64,000 nt of DNA from JADJSS01 sp964490845 (GCA_964490845.1 CAZBED010000003.1:62001-126000), one strand, 5' to 3'; shown: positions 43,542 through 53,930, numbered from the stretch's first letter. Notes: generated from the letters alone by a model not told the origin. Numbers and translations: made by a program.

Positions 43542-44315
43542 ATGAAAATATTAAAAACCATACTAAGTACTGCAAGTTGTTTTTTATTTAGTGTGATGTG
43601 TGCACAAACATTCTTTCAGGAAAATTTTAACTCTGCATATTTTCCCGTTAACTGGACTATTTCGTCCAAAGTAGAAAAGACGGTAGCATTAGGAAAAAAC
43701 AATAGCGGTTATATCCGTTTCCATCCGAGATATCAGCAACAGTACATTGAAACGCCATTAATCAGTTTACCTGCCGGAAATTATGCACTTCTATTTAACT
43801 GGAATAAATCCGGAAACTCCAATCAAGATTCTGTTCAGGTAGAAGCTTCTGAAAACAATGGTATCAGTTGGCAAACGATATATACGATATATAACGGAAA
43901 CAACAGAACATGGCAAACAGATTCTGTAAAACTACAGAACAGTAGCGAAAATATTAAACTGCGTTGGAAATATTACTCAGGAGGAATTTTCCCTTCACAA
44001 TATTTTAATTTAGACAATGTAGTATTGGAAACAGACATAACAACTTATGTAAAGCAAAACATTAGCGAAATCAGCTTTTCTATATATCCAAATCCGAATA
44101 ATGGAATTTTTCAGATTAAATTGAATAATCCAACACTAAAAAATGGAATAATTCAGATTATGGACTCCAAGGGGTCTGTTATCTTTCAACAAGCAGCTCC
44201 TATTGTCAAACAATCTCTAATTCAGATGGATAAGTCTGAATTAAGTAAAGGAATTTACACCATCCTCTTTCAGACATCTTCTGATATCTTATCAAAAAAC
44301 ATCATTATACAATGA
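43542..44315 (+). CDS. Secreted protein with type IX sorting domain
   Basis: The protein has a signal peptide (MKILKTILSTASCFLFSVMCAQ), an N-terminal jelly-roll-like domain (about 22-165) with FFQENFNSAYFPVNW and repeated WKYYSGG, and a C-terminal sorting domain that starts with SFSIYPNPNNGIFQI and ends KNIIIQ, the pattern of type A T9SS sorting tails. It should be exported through the outer membrane by T9SS. Function of the N-terminal domain is unknown; it may bind carbohydrate. Stop overlaps the next gene's start (ATGA at 44312-44315). Confidence 0.82.
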   Translation: MKILKTILSTASCFLFSVMCAQTFFQENFNSAYFPVNWTISSKVEKTVALGKNNSGYIRFHPRYQQQYIETPLISLPAGNYALLFNWNKSGNSNQDSVQVEASENNGISWQTIYTIYNGNNRTWQTDSVKLQNSSENIKLRWKYYSGGIFPSQYFNLDNVVLETDITTYVKQNISEISFSIYPNPNNGIFQIKLNNPTLKNGIIQIMDSKGSVIFQQAAPIVKQSLIQMDKSELSKGIYTILFQTSSDILSKNIIIQ

Positions 44316-46564
44316 AATTTAGATCACTGATATTATTGTTTATTATTCTCTTTTTGCATGACAGCAGCCCTGCAAAAGCCGTTGGCTCATTGTACTCTTT
44401 CAATCTACAGTACAATGTAACTCTGTTGCCTTCGGCAAATTATGAATTGGAAAACTTTATAATTCATTGGAACAACAATACTGGTAATTTATCCATAATA
44501 CATAAGAATAATCCATCGAAAATACTTTGGCAGAATATAGCAGGCAAAGGGTTTTGCGGAGCTGCTCAGGGGAATGCAATAATCGAAGAGAAAGCAGGCT
44601 CATTCACGATTCGCGACACTAAAACTAACATTACCCAGACACAAACTATATCGTCCATTTCTCTCCAAAACAGCATTGTTGAAATTAAAGGAATGCTGCA
44701 ATCGGGTATTAACACCGGATACAGGATGTTACTATCAGAAAAATCTGACAAACAACTACATATTCAGTTGCTCACGGATGATGTTTCATTCAACAGAACA
44801 TACCTTACATACACATCTGAGACTCGTGAACAGTTCTTTGGCTTTGGTGAACAACCATCCAACTTTAACCACAAAGGCAAACGCGTACCGATACTAGTTC
44901 AGGAGCAAGGTATCGGAAGGGGGGATAATATTTCCGATAATCCAATCGTAAACTTCATTGTCAATTTACCGCTCGGAGTTTCTGCAGGTGATGAATATAC
45001 ATCCTATAAAGTTGTGCCGCAATATATTTCATCTTTATCCAACGCACTATATCTGGAAAATTATGAATACAGTGAATTCGATTTTACCCAAAACAATCAA
45101 GTACAAATAGAATTATATTCAGGCAGCATGGTAGCGAATATCATTTACGCTGAAAACCCCTACCAAGCAATGGAAGAATATACAAGCTATTGCGGACGAA
45201 TGCATCCACTCCCGGCATGGATCAGCAGCGGTGCTGTTATAGGCATGCAAGGTGGTACGACAAAGTTGTATGATGTATGGAATACATTGAGAAATGTGGA
45301 AACACCTATTGCTGCATTCTGGGTGCAGGACTGGATAGGTCAACGCACCACACTGGTGGGAAAACAATTGTGGTGGAACTGGGAACTTGACAATGACAGA
45401 TATCCAGCGTGGAATAAACTGTACGATACACTTAATCATCAAAATATTGGACTGATGGGATATATCAATCCATTTTTGGTGGATGTAACTCGCGAAAAAC
45501 CGAACTACAGACGAGATCAGTATAAAGAAGCAGCAGACAATAATTATCTGGTATTAAATAATAGAGGTCGGCCATATCAGGTACAAAATACATCATTCAC
45601 CTCAGGTATATTGGATATAAGCGATAACAATTGCATTGCCTGGATAAAAGATATTATTAAAGATGAAATGCTGGCACGAGGGCTAAAGGGATGGATGGCT
45701 GATTTTGGAGAAGCACTTCCGTTTGATGTTGAATTGCATAGCGGCGAAAGCACAGCAACATTTCACAACAAATATCCTGAAGTCTGGGAGCGTATCAACA
45801 AAGAAGCCGTACAGGAAGTTTCACTGAAAGACACTGTGGTGTTTTTCTCGCGATCAGCATACACTCAAAGCCCTAAGTATGCAACCCTGTTCTGGCAAGG
45901 AGATCAACTGGTCAGCTGGGGAAAAAATGACGGACTGAAATCAGCAGTTACCGGCTTGCTTAGCGGTGGGTTGTCTGGGTTTACGCTTAATCACAGCGAC
46001 ATAGGCGGTTACACATCCGTAACTATCCCTATACTGAACATTCCTGTATTAGGAAGAAGCAAAGAGTTACTGAGAAGGTGGATGGAGATGGCAGCATTTA
46101 CACCCGTTTACAGAACACATGAAGGTCTTGGTCCCGACAAAAATTATCAAGTCTATCAGGATGAAGAGACTGCTAAACATTTTGCTCGTAACGCAAAAAT
46201 TTACAGGGCGTGGTATTTTTACAGAAAACAACTGATGCAGGAAGCCGCTGAAAAAGGGTATCCGATTTGTCGTCCGGTATTTTTGGAATATCCCGGTGAC
46301 AGTAGCACGTACAATTTATCGAATCAATATATGGTTGGAAGTGAAATACTCGTGGCACCTATACTTGATCAGAACAAAACAACTGTTAGTGTTTATTTAC
46401 CGAATGGGAATTGGGTCAATATATGGACAAACCAACTAATAAACAGCACAGGACAAAGATTTACCATTACAGGATTATCCGATAGAGCTGCAGTGTTTTA
46501 CAAACAAGGTTCTACGGTTGGATTGCAATTCAAGCAGAACTTAATAGATGAAGGAATCAATTAA
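44312..46564 (+). CDS. GH31 glycoside hydrolase, sulfoquinovosidase (YihQ)-like
   Basis: The 750-residue protein has a signal peptide (residues 1-22) and a GH31 catalytic barrel. AAFWVQDWIGQRTTLVGKQLWWNWE (split at 338-357), GWMADFGE with nucleophile D464, the WQGDQ acid segment and HSDIGGYTS line up with E. coli YihQ as I remember it. YihQ uses Q262, Q288, R301, W304 and Y508 for the sulfonate. Here the equivalents are Q313, Q339, Q352, W355 and Tyr in GGYTS, so the key Arg is replaced by Gln. Substrate may therefore differ from sulfoquinovosides. It is in a four-gene cluster with a T9SS protein, an amine oxidase and an esterase. Confidence 0.8.
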   Translation: MKFRSLILLFIILFLHDSSPAKAVGSLYSFNLQYNVTLLPSANYELENFIIHWNNNTGNLSIIHKNNPSKILWQNIAGKGFCGAAQGNAIIEEKAGSFTIRDTKTNITQTQTISSISLQNSIVEIKGMLQSGINTGYRMLLSEKSDKQLHIQLLTDDVSFNRTYLTYTSETREQFFGFGEQPSNFNHKGKRVPILVQEQGIGRGDNISDNPIVNFIVNLPLGVSAGDEYTSYKVVPQYISSLSNALYLENYEYSEFDFTQNNQVQIELYSGSMVANIIYAENPYQAMEEYTSYCGRMHPLPAWISSGAVIGMQGGTTKLYDVWNTLRNVETPIAAFWVQDWIGQRTTLVGKQLWWNWELDNDRYPAWNKLYDTLNHQNIGLMGYINPFLVDVTREKPNYRRDQYKEAADNNYLVLNNRGRPYQVQNTSFTSGILDISDNNCIAWIKDIIKDEMLARGLKGWMADFGEALPFDVELHSGESTATFHNKYPEVWERINKEAVQEVSLKDTVVFFSRSAYTQSPKYATLFWQGDQLVSWGKNDGLKSAVTGLLSGGLSGFTLNHSDIGGYTSVTIPILNIPVLGRSKELLRRWMEMAAFTPVYRTHEGLGPDKNYQVYQDEETAKHFARNAKIYRAWYFYRKQLMQEAAEKGYPICRPVFLEYPGDSSTYNLSNQYMVGSEILVAPILDQNKTTVSVYLPNGNWVNIWTNQLINSTGQRFTITGLSDRAAVFYKQGSTVGLQFKQNLIDEGIN

Positions 46565-46574
46565 AAGATAACAG

Positions 46575-47927
46575 ATGGAAACTATTCAGACAGACATCGT
46601 CATCATTGGTGCAGGATATGCGGGAATTGCCGCCGCCAGACGATTACACGAAGCCAACAAAAATTTTGTGGTAGTGGAAGCCAGAGACAGGATTGGCGGC
46701 AGAACGCATACACAACAATTAGCCTGCGGCGCCACTGTAGATTTGGGAGCTCAATGGATTGGCCCAACACAACATCATATCTGGAAATGGGTGAAGGAAA
46801 CCAATACCGAAACTTATGACACGTATGATACCGGAAAAAATATCCTTTCGTATAAAAATAACATCTCGACTTACAAAGGCACCATTCCAAAGATAGACCC
46901 CGTTTCATTAATTGATCTTGGAATCGCACTGGAAAGAATCAACAAACTTTGCAAACAGATTCCGATAGAGGCTCCTTGGACACATCCGAAAGCGTTGGAG
47001 TATGATTCCATGACCCTGCATACCTGGATGCAAAAAAACATGTACACTCAAAAAGCAAAACATCTGTTCAATATAGGCGTGGAGACCGTTTTTGCAGCTG
47101 AAGCCCACGAAATTTCTTTTCTGCACGCCTTGTTTTACTGCCATAGTGGCGATAATATGGAAGCATTGATTTCTATCGCCAACGGAGCGCAACAAACCCT
47201 TTTAAAAGGCGGCACACAAACATTGTTACAAAAAATTGCACAGCCGTTTCAGGATAAGATTTTACTGAATCAGCCGGTAATAAAAATAACACAGGATAAT
47301 GACGGCATCATCATACTTACAGACACACTGAAAATCAAAGCGAAAAAATGTATCTCCACCTTGCCGCCGGCATTATTAAATTCTATCCGGTTCAGCCCCG
47401 TTCTTCCCCAACGCAAAGCACAGTTGTTGCAACGGGTGCCGATGGGTGCCGCCATGAAATGTTTTTGCATTTACCAGACTCCGTTTTGGCGCAGGCAAGG
47501 ATTTTCCGGACAAATTGTAAGTGATACATCTCCGGTGAAAGTAACGTTTGACTGCACTAACAATGACGACGACCTTGGTGTGTTGTTAGTTTTTGTAGAA
47601 GGGCATAACGCACGGGATTTTATTGAATTGCCAAAAGAAGAACGAAAGAAACTGGTATTGGACAGGCTGGTCACCTTCTTTGGTGAAGAAGCGAAAAACA
47701 CCTTGGAATATGAAGATAAATGCTGGACAGAAGAGGAATACAGCCGGGGATGCTATGCCGGTAATATGCCGACCGGCGTATTGACACAATTTGGAAAAAC
47801 ACTGAGAGAACCGTTTATGCATCTGCATTTTGGCGGCACAGAAACCGCAATGAAATGGAACGGCTATATGGATGGCGCCATAGAGAGTGGTTTCAGAAAC
47901 GCAGATGAAGTGTTAAAATACATCTGA
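46575..47927 (+). CDS. FAD-dependent amine oxidase (MAO-like)
   Basis: The GAGYAGIAAARRL motif (residues 12-24) and VVEARDRIGGRTHT are the FAD-binding hallmarks of the flavin amine oxidase family; GAQWIGPTQHHIW matches the MAO active-site side. Near residue 395 EYSRGCYAGNMPTG resembles the MAO SGGCYTT-type loop, whose Cys binds FAD covalently, so covalent flavin is likely. Length of 450 is typical of bacterial MAO. The end HFGGTETAMKWNGYMDGAIESG is also family-typical. It follows the GH31 gene by 10 bp. Substrate unknown. Confidence 0.85.
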   Translation: METIQTDIVIIGAGYAGIAAARRLHEANKNFVVVEARDRIGGRTHTQQLACGATVDLGAQWIGPTQHHIWKWVKETNTETYDTYDTGKNILSYKNNISTYKGTIPKIDPVSLIDLGIALERINKLCKQIPIEAPWTHPKALEYDSMTLHTWMQKNMYTQKAKHLFNIGVETVFAAEAHEISFLHALFYCHSGDNMEALISIANGAQQTLLKGGTQTLLQKIAQPFQDKILLNQPVIKITQDNDGIIILTDTLKIKAKKCISTLPPALLNSIRFSPVLPQRKAQLLQRVPMGAAMKCFCIYQTPFWRRQGFSGQIVSDTSPVKVTFDCTNNDDDLGVLLVFVEGHNARDFIELPKEERKKLVLDRLVTFFGEEAKNTLEYEDKCWTEEEYSRGCYAGNMPTGVLTQFGKTLREPFMHLHFGGTETAMKWNGYMDGAIESGFRNADEVLKYI

Positions 47928-47932
47928 ATATC

Positions 47933-48745
47933 GTGAAGCCAATATATACGAAATATAACATAAGGGTTCACTATGCACTATTTTGCCTGGCTGTATATAT
48001 TATGTCCTGTACTAAAAGTCCGGCTTCTCATACCATAAACTGCTATCCGTCCCTTACTAAAACAGATACTGCAGTACTGTTAGTGCTCGGACAATCAAAT
48101 GCAGCCAACTTCGGATTGACTACCTATAACACCATGTGTGAAAATGTCCTGAATTTCTATGCCGGAGACTTGTACCCTTGTTCAGACCCTCTGAAAGGAG
48201 CTACAGGCACCAAAGGCAGCGTTTGGGGAAGGCTGGGCGACATGCTCATAGACAGTGGATTTGCACAGGTGGTTATCATCGCACCCTGTGCGATTGGTGG
48301 CACTACACTTCAGCAGTGGAAACCGGGCGGCATCAACAATCACTATATTACAGAAACCATTCAACACATTCAGGCAAAGGGATTAACGATTACACATATA
48401 CTCTGGCATCAGGGAGAAGCAAACAATGCCGGTTTACTTTCCTATGCACTGGCGCTGCAAAATGCGCAACAATACCAGATTGACTTTAAGGAACTCGTCG
48501 CACAATTCCGTTCCATGGGCGTAAATGCTCCGGTATTTCCGGCTATCGCCACCCAGTGCAGACAATCCGCCGATACCTTGCTGCAACAGGCACAGTTCGG
48601 GCTGGCTTCGGACAGTCTTGGTATTTTCTCAGGCCCGGACACAGACGCATTAGGCGATGATTATCGCTATGACGGCTGTCACTTTAATGAAGAAGGCTTA
48701 TTTAAGCACGCCCGGCTTTGGGCAAATATTATCCTGAAACATTAA
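47933..48745 (+). CDS. SGNH-fold carbohydrate esterase lipoprotein (sialate O-acetylesterase-like)
   Basis: GTG 47933 begins a signal sequence ending in a lipobox YIMSC (Cys26). LLVLGQSNAAN (catalytic Ser block) and LWHQGEANNAG, with C-terminal YDGCHFNEEGLF giving the Asp-x-x-His pair, are the SGNH/SASA signature. It lies 5 bp after the amine oxidase, so it belongs to the same cluster. It probably removes acetyl groups from sugars outside the cytoplasm, which fits a role with the GH31 enzyme (inference). Confidence 0.82.
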   Translation: MKPIYTKYNIRVHYALFCLAVYIMSCTKSPASHTINCYPSLTKTDTAVLLVLGQSNAANFGLTTYNTMCENVLNFYAGDLYPCSDPLKGATGTKGSVWGRLGDMLIDSGFAQVVIIAPCAIGGTTLQQWKPGGINNHYITETIQHIQAKGLTITHILWHQGEANNAGLLSYALALQNAQQYQIDFKELVAQFRSMGVNAPVFPAIATQCRQSADTLLQQAQFGLASDSLGIFSGPDTDALGDDYRYDGCHFNEEGLFKHARLWANIILKH

Positions 48746-48784
48746 AAACAAGTTGTTACCCTTTCAACAGGTGGACTCTAAATG

Positions 48785-49435
48785 TTAAATCAATTTATAA
48801 ATCTCCATAATCTCGCCGAGTATTTTCGGAAAGTCAATTTTCAAATCAACCAGCTTACCGGTATGTATATCAAATATCCATCCATGTACCGTCAGTCCCC
48901 TTTCTTTATAAGCCTCCTGCACGGCGGCTGTTTTGATTAAGTTGACACACTGTTCCTGCACATTCAGTTCTATCAGGCGGTTGTATCGTGCACTTTCCTC
49001 TTTTATCGCGTTGAGTTCTTCTTTATGCAACCGGTATACATCCCGTATATTCCTCAGCCATGGATTCAGTATTCCCATATCTTCCGACTGCATAGCGGCC
49101 TTCACGCCGCCGCAACCATAATGGCCACATACTACAATGTGTTTCACCTTCAAATATCGCACTGCATAATTCAGTACCGACATCACATTTAAATCGATAC
49201 TGATAACCATATTGGCAATATTCCGGTGGATAAACACTTCGCCCGGTTTCACGCCCATCAGATCCTCTGCTGTCACCCTGCTGTCAGAACAACCGATGTA
49301 CAAAAACTCCGGATTCTGTCCTTTGGATAAATTACTAAAATAATCCGGATCCAGAGCCAGCTTATTGGCCACCCATTCCTTATTGTTTTCAAATATTTTA
49401 GCGATTTTATCCATATTTATATCTTTTGACTCCAT
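48785..49435 (-). CDS. Beta-class carbonic anhydrase
   Basis: Zinc enzyme for CO2 hydration. CSDSR with its Cys and Asp-Arg dyad and GHYGCGGV with His and Cys are the zinc ligands of the beta class, and GEVFIHRNIANMV is the conserved core block. Length of 216 is normal. ATG 49414 is an alternative start. It is monocistronic and convergent with the esterase. Confidence 0.93.
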   Translation of the reverse strand: MESKDINMDKIAKIFENNKEWVANKLALDPDYFSNLSKGQNPEFLYIGCSDSRVTAEDLMGVKPGEVFIHRNIANMVISIDLNVMSVLNYAVRYLKVKHIVVCGHYGCGGVKAAMQSEDMGILNPWLRNIRDVYRLHKEELNAIKEESARYNRLIELNVQEQCVNLIKTAAVQEAYKERGLTVHGWIFDIHTGKLVDLKIDFPKILGEIMEIYKLI

Positions 49436-49551
49436 TAGGTATGTAAAATATAAAAATCTACTGACAGTTGAACGGACATTCTAAAATTAAAGAGAAAACA
49501 GGATAACATTTTATAGTTTCTTCCAGTATCTTTAATGGGCTATTTAGTGAT

Positions 49552-50718
49552 ATGAAAATGGGAAAAAAGGTACGGATATGGATATTATTATTGGTTGTCA
49601 TTAATATATCTTTTGCGTTTCTCTTCTTTCGGTATGGGATATCAGGATTCCATGTAACGGTTCTTGTCTATTTGACCCTGTTCTATATACTTGCGGCAAC
49701 CATAAAAAACAATGTTATCAGGATAAATCTTATTCTTATTTTGTCATTGCTGATGGTTTCTGAAGTGTATTTGCGAATATCCAAAAAAGGATTCCCCAAT
49801 TACATCGAAAACAATTCCACTTCCCTCTTTTGTATGTATCAGTCAAGGTCTTTCGGTGCATCCGGCCGCTTGATAAACGGTCTCTATATAAACCGGCCCA
49901 ATTCGGAAAGGACAGAAAAGAAAGTTGAATTTCAATATACCCATCGATACAATGAGATGGGACTTCGGGATACCGTTTTATCATTTTACAGGAACAAAAA
50001 GAACATTCTCCTGCTGGGTGATTCTTACACGGAGGGTGTAGGCGCTCCGGCTGACTCTTCCGGGCCGAAGGCCCTGGAATTCCACCTGAAAGAAATGGGA
50101 AAAAACTACGCAGTCATCAATGCCGGCGTCAGCGGTAGTGATATCGTCTACGCTTATGGATTACTGGACACACTGTTTAAACAAACACAGCCCAAGATTG
50201 TATTATACAACCTTCATTATTCCGACATCGATGATATTATGTTCAAAGGCGGGGATGAACGATTTACAAACGGGGCACGCAAGGCATTCTGGTGGGAGTA
50301 CATCTATTCCTTTTCCTGTATTTACAGAATTATCTCTAACAGGATACTGCACCTGAACCCCGATGCCACCACTAAAGATGACTTTAATTTCGCGCTGGAG
50401 GTGATAAAGCAGAAAGTGGTTGATTTTAATGAATACTGCAGCAAGAACAAGGCAATTTTTGTCTTAATCATTACCCCCGGGCCGAATGAACTCTATAATA
50501 CCTATCATTTCGCCAATGCCTTCAACCTGGAAACCACCATAAAGGAATTGGATTCCCCGGTAAACTATATCAACACACAACAAATCCTGACGGATGAAAT
50601 CAACCGCTCCAATGATGTCGATAAATATTACCATCGTCTGGATTTTCACCTGACCGCCTATGGCTATTGGCTGTGGGGAAAGATTGTTGCATCAGGGTTG
50701 AAAAATATTCCGGATTAG
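49552..50718 (+). CDS. Membrane-anchored SGNH/GDSL hydrolase-like protein
   Basis: The protein starts with two or three hydrophobic segments (residues 1-70), then a soluble domain with LLLGDSYTEGVGA (Ser nucleophile), INAGVSGSD (block II) and the C-terminal RLDFHLTAYGYWLWG with the D-x-x-L-x-x-x-Y variant of the catalytic Asp/His block. Similar proteins act in O-acetylation of cell-wall or capsule polymers. The His of the usual D-x-x-H is present in DFHLT. Function is inferred from the fold, substrate unknown. A TATCTTTA box is about 20 bp before the start. Confidence 0.72.
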   Translation: MKMGKKVRIWILLLVVINISFAFLFFRYGISGFHVTVLVYLTLFYILAATIKNNVIRINLILILSLLMVSEVYLRISKKGFPNYIENNSTSLFCMYQSRSFGASGRLINGLYINRPNSERTEKKVEFQYTHRYNEMGLRDTVLSFYRNKKNILLLGDSYTEGVGAPADSSGPKALEFHLKEMGKNYAVINAGVSGSDIVYAYGLLDTLFKQTQPKIVLYNLHYSDIDDIMFKGGDERFTNGARKAFWWEYIYSFSCIYRIISNRILHLNPDATTKDDFNFALEVIKQKVVDFNEYCSKNKAIFVLIITPGPNELYNTYHFANAFNLETTIKELDSPVNYINTQQILTDEINRSNDVDKYYHRLDFHLTAYGYWLWGKIVASGLKNIPD

Positions 50719-50856
50719 TCCCATTTATTTCCCATTTTCGTCCTGTTTATTTTTCGGCGGCAATAATTTCGCGCAATAAAGATCAGATAAAGCTGAACAA
50801 ATTCTCCTGCTGACAGGTTTTTCACAGATATTTCCTAAGTTTACGCTGCTTATTTT

Positions 50857-53721
50857 ATGTCAACCAAACCACTCCCGTCCATCTCACAAGAAGAAATTAC
50901 GCATATCAACGTGTATGGTGCAAAAGAGCATAATCTGAAAAATATCGATGTACATATTCCGCGCAACCAGTTTGTGGTCATCACCGGACTGAGCGGCAGC
51001 GGCAAATCATCCCTTGCCTTTGATACCATCTATGCAGAGGGGCAGCGGCGGTATATGGAGAGCTTTGGTTCTTATGCGCGGCAGTTTCTGGGAAGTATGG
51101 AGCGTCCGGATGTAGAAAAAATATCCGGTCTGTCGCCAGTCATCTCCATCGAACAAAAAACCACCAACCGCAACCCGCGCTCCACGGTCGGAACCACTAC
51201 AGAAATTTATGACTTTTTGCGTTTGTTATATGCACGCATCGGCGAAGCCTATTCCTTCAATACAGGTGAAAAGATGGTGCGCTTCTCCGAGGAACAAATC
51301 ATTGACGATATTCTGCATAAATTTCAGGATAAGAAAATCGCCATCCTGGCTCCGCTTGTGCGCGGCCGCAAAGGACATTACCGCGAGCTGTTTGAGGACA
51401 TCCGCAAACAAGGCTATCTGCGGGTAAGGGTGGACGGTGAAACACAGGAAATCCAACCTAAGATGCAGGTGGACCGCTATAAAATCCACGACATTGAAGT
51501 GGTAATAGACCGGATAAGGGTGGACAAAAAAGAAGTGCAGCGTTTACGGGAATCCATCAGCAAAGCGCTGAAAGAAGGAAAAGGGTTACTCTTTATTGAA
51601 AATCTGGAAAATGGAAAAATCGCGACCTATTCCAAAACCTTGATGTGCCCGACCACCGGTATTTCGTACGAAGAACCTTCCCCGAACACTTTTTCATTCA
51701 ACTCGCCGTATGGCGCCTGTCCGCACTGCAAAGGAATGGGCGTCATTAAAGAAGCGGATATGAACAAAGTGATTCCGGATGACAGTAAGTCTGTTTTAGA
51801 GCAGGGAATTGCTCCGTTTGGCGAATACCGCGATACCTACACCTATAAAATTGTCACGCAAATACTAACCTCTTTTAAAGCCACGCTCAAGACACCCATT
51901 AGCAAGCTTCCGAAGGATTGTCTGGATATTTTATTGTATGGCAGTGAAGAAAAAATAAGAGTAGAAGCCAAAGAAAACAAAGAACGTAAATCTACCAACA
52001 CCCATTGGAGCCTTTCTTTTGATGGTGTCATCAACCAGATCAACAAGTCCTTCACGGAAACTTCCAGCGATGCCTTGCGCAACTGGGCGGAAAATTACGT
52101 CAGTGAAGTAGACTGCAGCGAGTGCAACGGCACACGGCTTAAGAGAGAATCCTTGTGGTTTAAAGTAGACAATAAAAATATCAGTGAGATTGCCAAAAAG
52201 GATTTAAGTGAATTGCAAGCCTGGGTACATCAACTGGATAAAAAATTAAGCAAAAACCAGAACATCATCGCCAAAGATATCATTAAAGAGCTGGACGACA
52301 GAATCGGATTTTTGCTGAATGTCGGATTGAATTATTTATCGCTTGACCGTCCGACGGGCACCTTATCGGGCGGTGAATCCCAGCGCATCCGGCTGGCTAC
52401 ACAAATCGGTTCGCAACTGCAAGGCATTACATACATCCTCGACGAACCGAGCATTGGACTGCACCAGCGCGACAATCAGCGACTGATAAAGGCTTTGCGC
52501 AACCTTACGGATATCGGTAATACCGTCATTGTGGTGGAACACGACAAAGATATTATGCTTGCATCGGATTATATTCTGGATCTGGGGCCCAAAGCCGGCG
52601 AACATGGCGGCAAAGTAGTGGCTCAGGGTGCGCCAGAGGATTTCCTCAAACAAAACACCACCACTTCCAGTTATTTAGCTCATAAAATTTCAATAGAGAT
52701 TCCAAAAAAACGGCGTAAAGGGAATGGTAAAAATTTGATTTTAAAAGGAGCTACCGGCCACAACCTGAAAAATGTAACGCTCGAAATTCCGTTAGGCACA
52801 TTTACCTGCATCACGGGTGTTTCCGGTTCGGGGAAATCTACCCTAATCAATGAAACATTATATCCGATTTTAAACCAGCACATTTACCGCTCACCGCACA
52901 ACCCAATGCCCTACAAAAGCATTCAGGGATTGGAAAACCTCGACAAAGTCATTGAAATAGACCAGGCGCCGATAGGACGTACCCCGCGCAGCAATCCGGC
53001 CACTTATATCGGTATGTTTGATAAAATCAGGGAGCTGTATGCTAATATTCCTGAATCAAAAATCAGAGGCTATAAAAACGGACGATTTTCCTTTAATGTC
53101 ATTGGCGGGCGGTGCGAAGAATGTCAGGGCGGCGGCATGAAGCTGATAGAGATGAATTTCCTGCCCGACCTGTATGTTGAATGCCCGAAATGTCTGGGCA
53201 GGCGCTATAACCGTGAGACGCTCGAGATAAAATACAAAGGCAAAAGCATTTACGATGTACTGGAAATGCCGATAGAGCACGCTGTGCAATTCTTTGAACA
53301 CATCCCGTCCATCTACAATAAAATAAGGACGCTGAATGAAGTGGGCCTCGGCTATGTACGCCTGGGACAGGCCGCCACCACTCTGAGCGGCGGCGAAGCG
53401 CAACGTGTCAAACTCTCGGAAGAGCTGAGTAAACGCGATACCGGAAAAACAATTTACATACTGGATGAACCCACTACGGGATTGCATTTCGAAGACATCC
53501 GAGTATTGCTGGATGTGCTGCAAAAACTGGTGGACAAAGGCAATACTGTCGTCGTGATTGAACACAATTTAGATGTCATTAAAGTAGCTGACCATATCGT
53601 CGACTTAGGCCCTGAAGGCGGACGCGGCGGCGGTGAAATCATAGCCACAGGAACTCCTGAAGAAGTAGCCAAAAACAAAAAAAGCATTACCGGGCAATTT
53701 CTGAAAGAAGAGTTGAAGTAG
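50857..53721 (+). CDS. uvrA: UvrABC system protein A
   Basis: Damage-recognition ATPase of nucleotide excision repair. Walker A motifs are GLSGSGKS (44-51) and GVSGSGKS in the second half; ABC signatures LSGGESQRIRLA and LSGGEAQRVKLS, with a zinc module GRCEECQGGGM and VECPKCLGRRYN in the second half. The first zinc-finger-like site has CPTTGIS and ACPHCKGMG, so one of the four Cys is replaced and this site may not bind zinc. Length of 954 is normal. Confidence 0.97.
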   Translation: MSTKPLPSISQEEITHINVYGAKEHNLKNIDVHIPRNQFVVITGLSGSGKSSLAFDTIYAEGQRRYMESFGSYARQFLGSMERPDVEKISGLSPVISIEQKTTNRNPRSTVGTTTEIYDFLRLLYARIGEAYSFNTGEKMVRFSEEQIIDDILHKFQDKKIAILAPLVRGRKGHYRELFEDIRKQGYLRVRVDGETQEIQPKMQVDRYKIHDIEVVIDRIRVDKKEVQRLRESISKALKEGKGLLFIENLENGKIATYSKTLMCPTTGISYEEPSPNTFSFNSPYGACPHCKGMGVIKEADMNKVIPDDSKSVLEQGIAPFGEYRDTYTYKIVTQILTSFKATLKTPISKLPKDCLDILLYGSEEKIRVEAKENKERKSTNTHWSLSFDGVINQINKSFTETSSDALRNWAENYVSEVDCSECNGTRLKRESLWFKVDNKNISEIAKKDLSELQAWVHQLDKKLSKNQNIIAKDIIKELDDRIGFLLNVGLNYLSLDRPTGTLSGGESQRIRLATQIGSQLQGITYILDEPSIGLHQRDNQRLIKALRNLTDIGNTVIVVEHDKDIMLASDYILDLGPKAGEHGGKVVAQGAPEDFLKQNTTTSSYLAHKISIEIPKKRRKGNGKNLILKGATGHNLKNVTLEIPLGTFTCITGVSGSGKSTLINETLYPILNQHIYRSPHNPMPYKSIQGLENLDKVIEIDQAPIGRTPRSNPATYIGMFDKIRELYANIPESKIRGYKNGRFSFNVIGGRCEECQGGGMKLIEMNFLPDLYVECPKCLGRRYNRETLEIKYKGKSIYDVLEMPIEHAVQFFEHIPSIYNKIRTLNEVGLGYVRLGQAATTLSGGEAQRVKLSEELSKRDTGKTIYILDEPTTGLHFEDIRVLLDVLQKLVDKGNTVVVIEHNLDVIKVADHIVDLGPEGGRGGGEIIATGTPEEVAKNKKSITGQFLKEELK

Positions 53722-53726
53722 CACAC

Positions 53727-53892
53727 TCCTCCATCCTCTCTCAAGAGGGGAGACACCTTCCTTAATCCCTCCATAAAGAGGGAGACCGCAAGTGCAATTC
53801 ATTTCGTTTTGGTCTTTTCATAAAATGGTAATTCTTGTCGGATTAGCATTGTCCGCATTTCCCCTCCTCGGAGGGGACAAAGGGGTGGGTAA
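53727..53892. repeat. GC-rich palindromic repeat, copy A
   Basis: Starts right after uvrA with TCCTCTCTCAAGAGGGGAGAC and ends with CCCCTCCTCGGAGGGG then ACAAAGGGGTGGGT. Between them is GACCGCAAGTGCAATTCATTTCG. Copy B follows at 53931-54094 with the same order and nearly the same length, so this is a direct tandem duplication with a short spacer. A third copy is at 11226-11320. Confidence 0.75.
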
Positions 53893-53930
53893 ATTAAGGG
53901 TTGGGTTCTTAAATTTTTGTGACACCCCCC

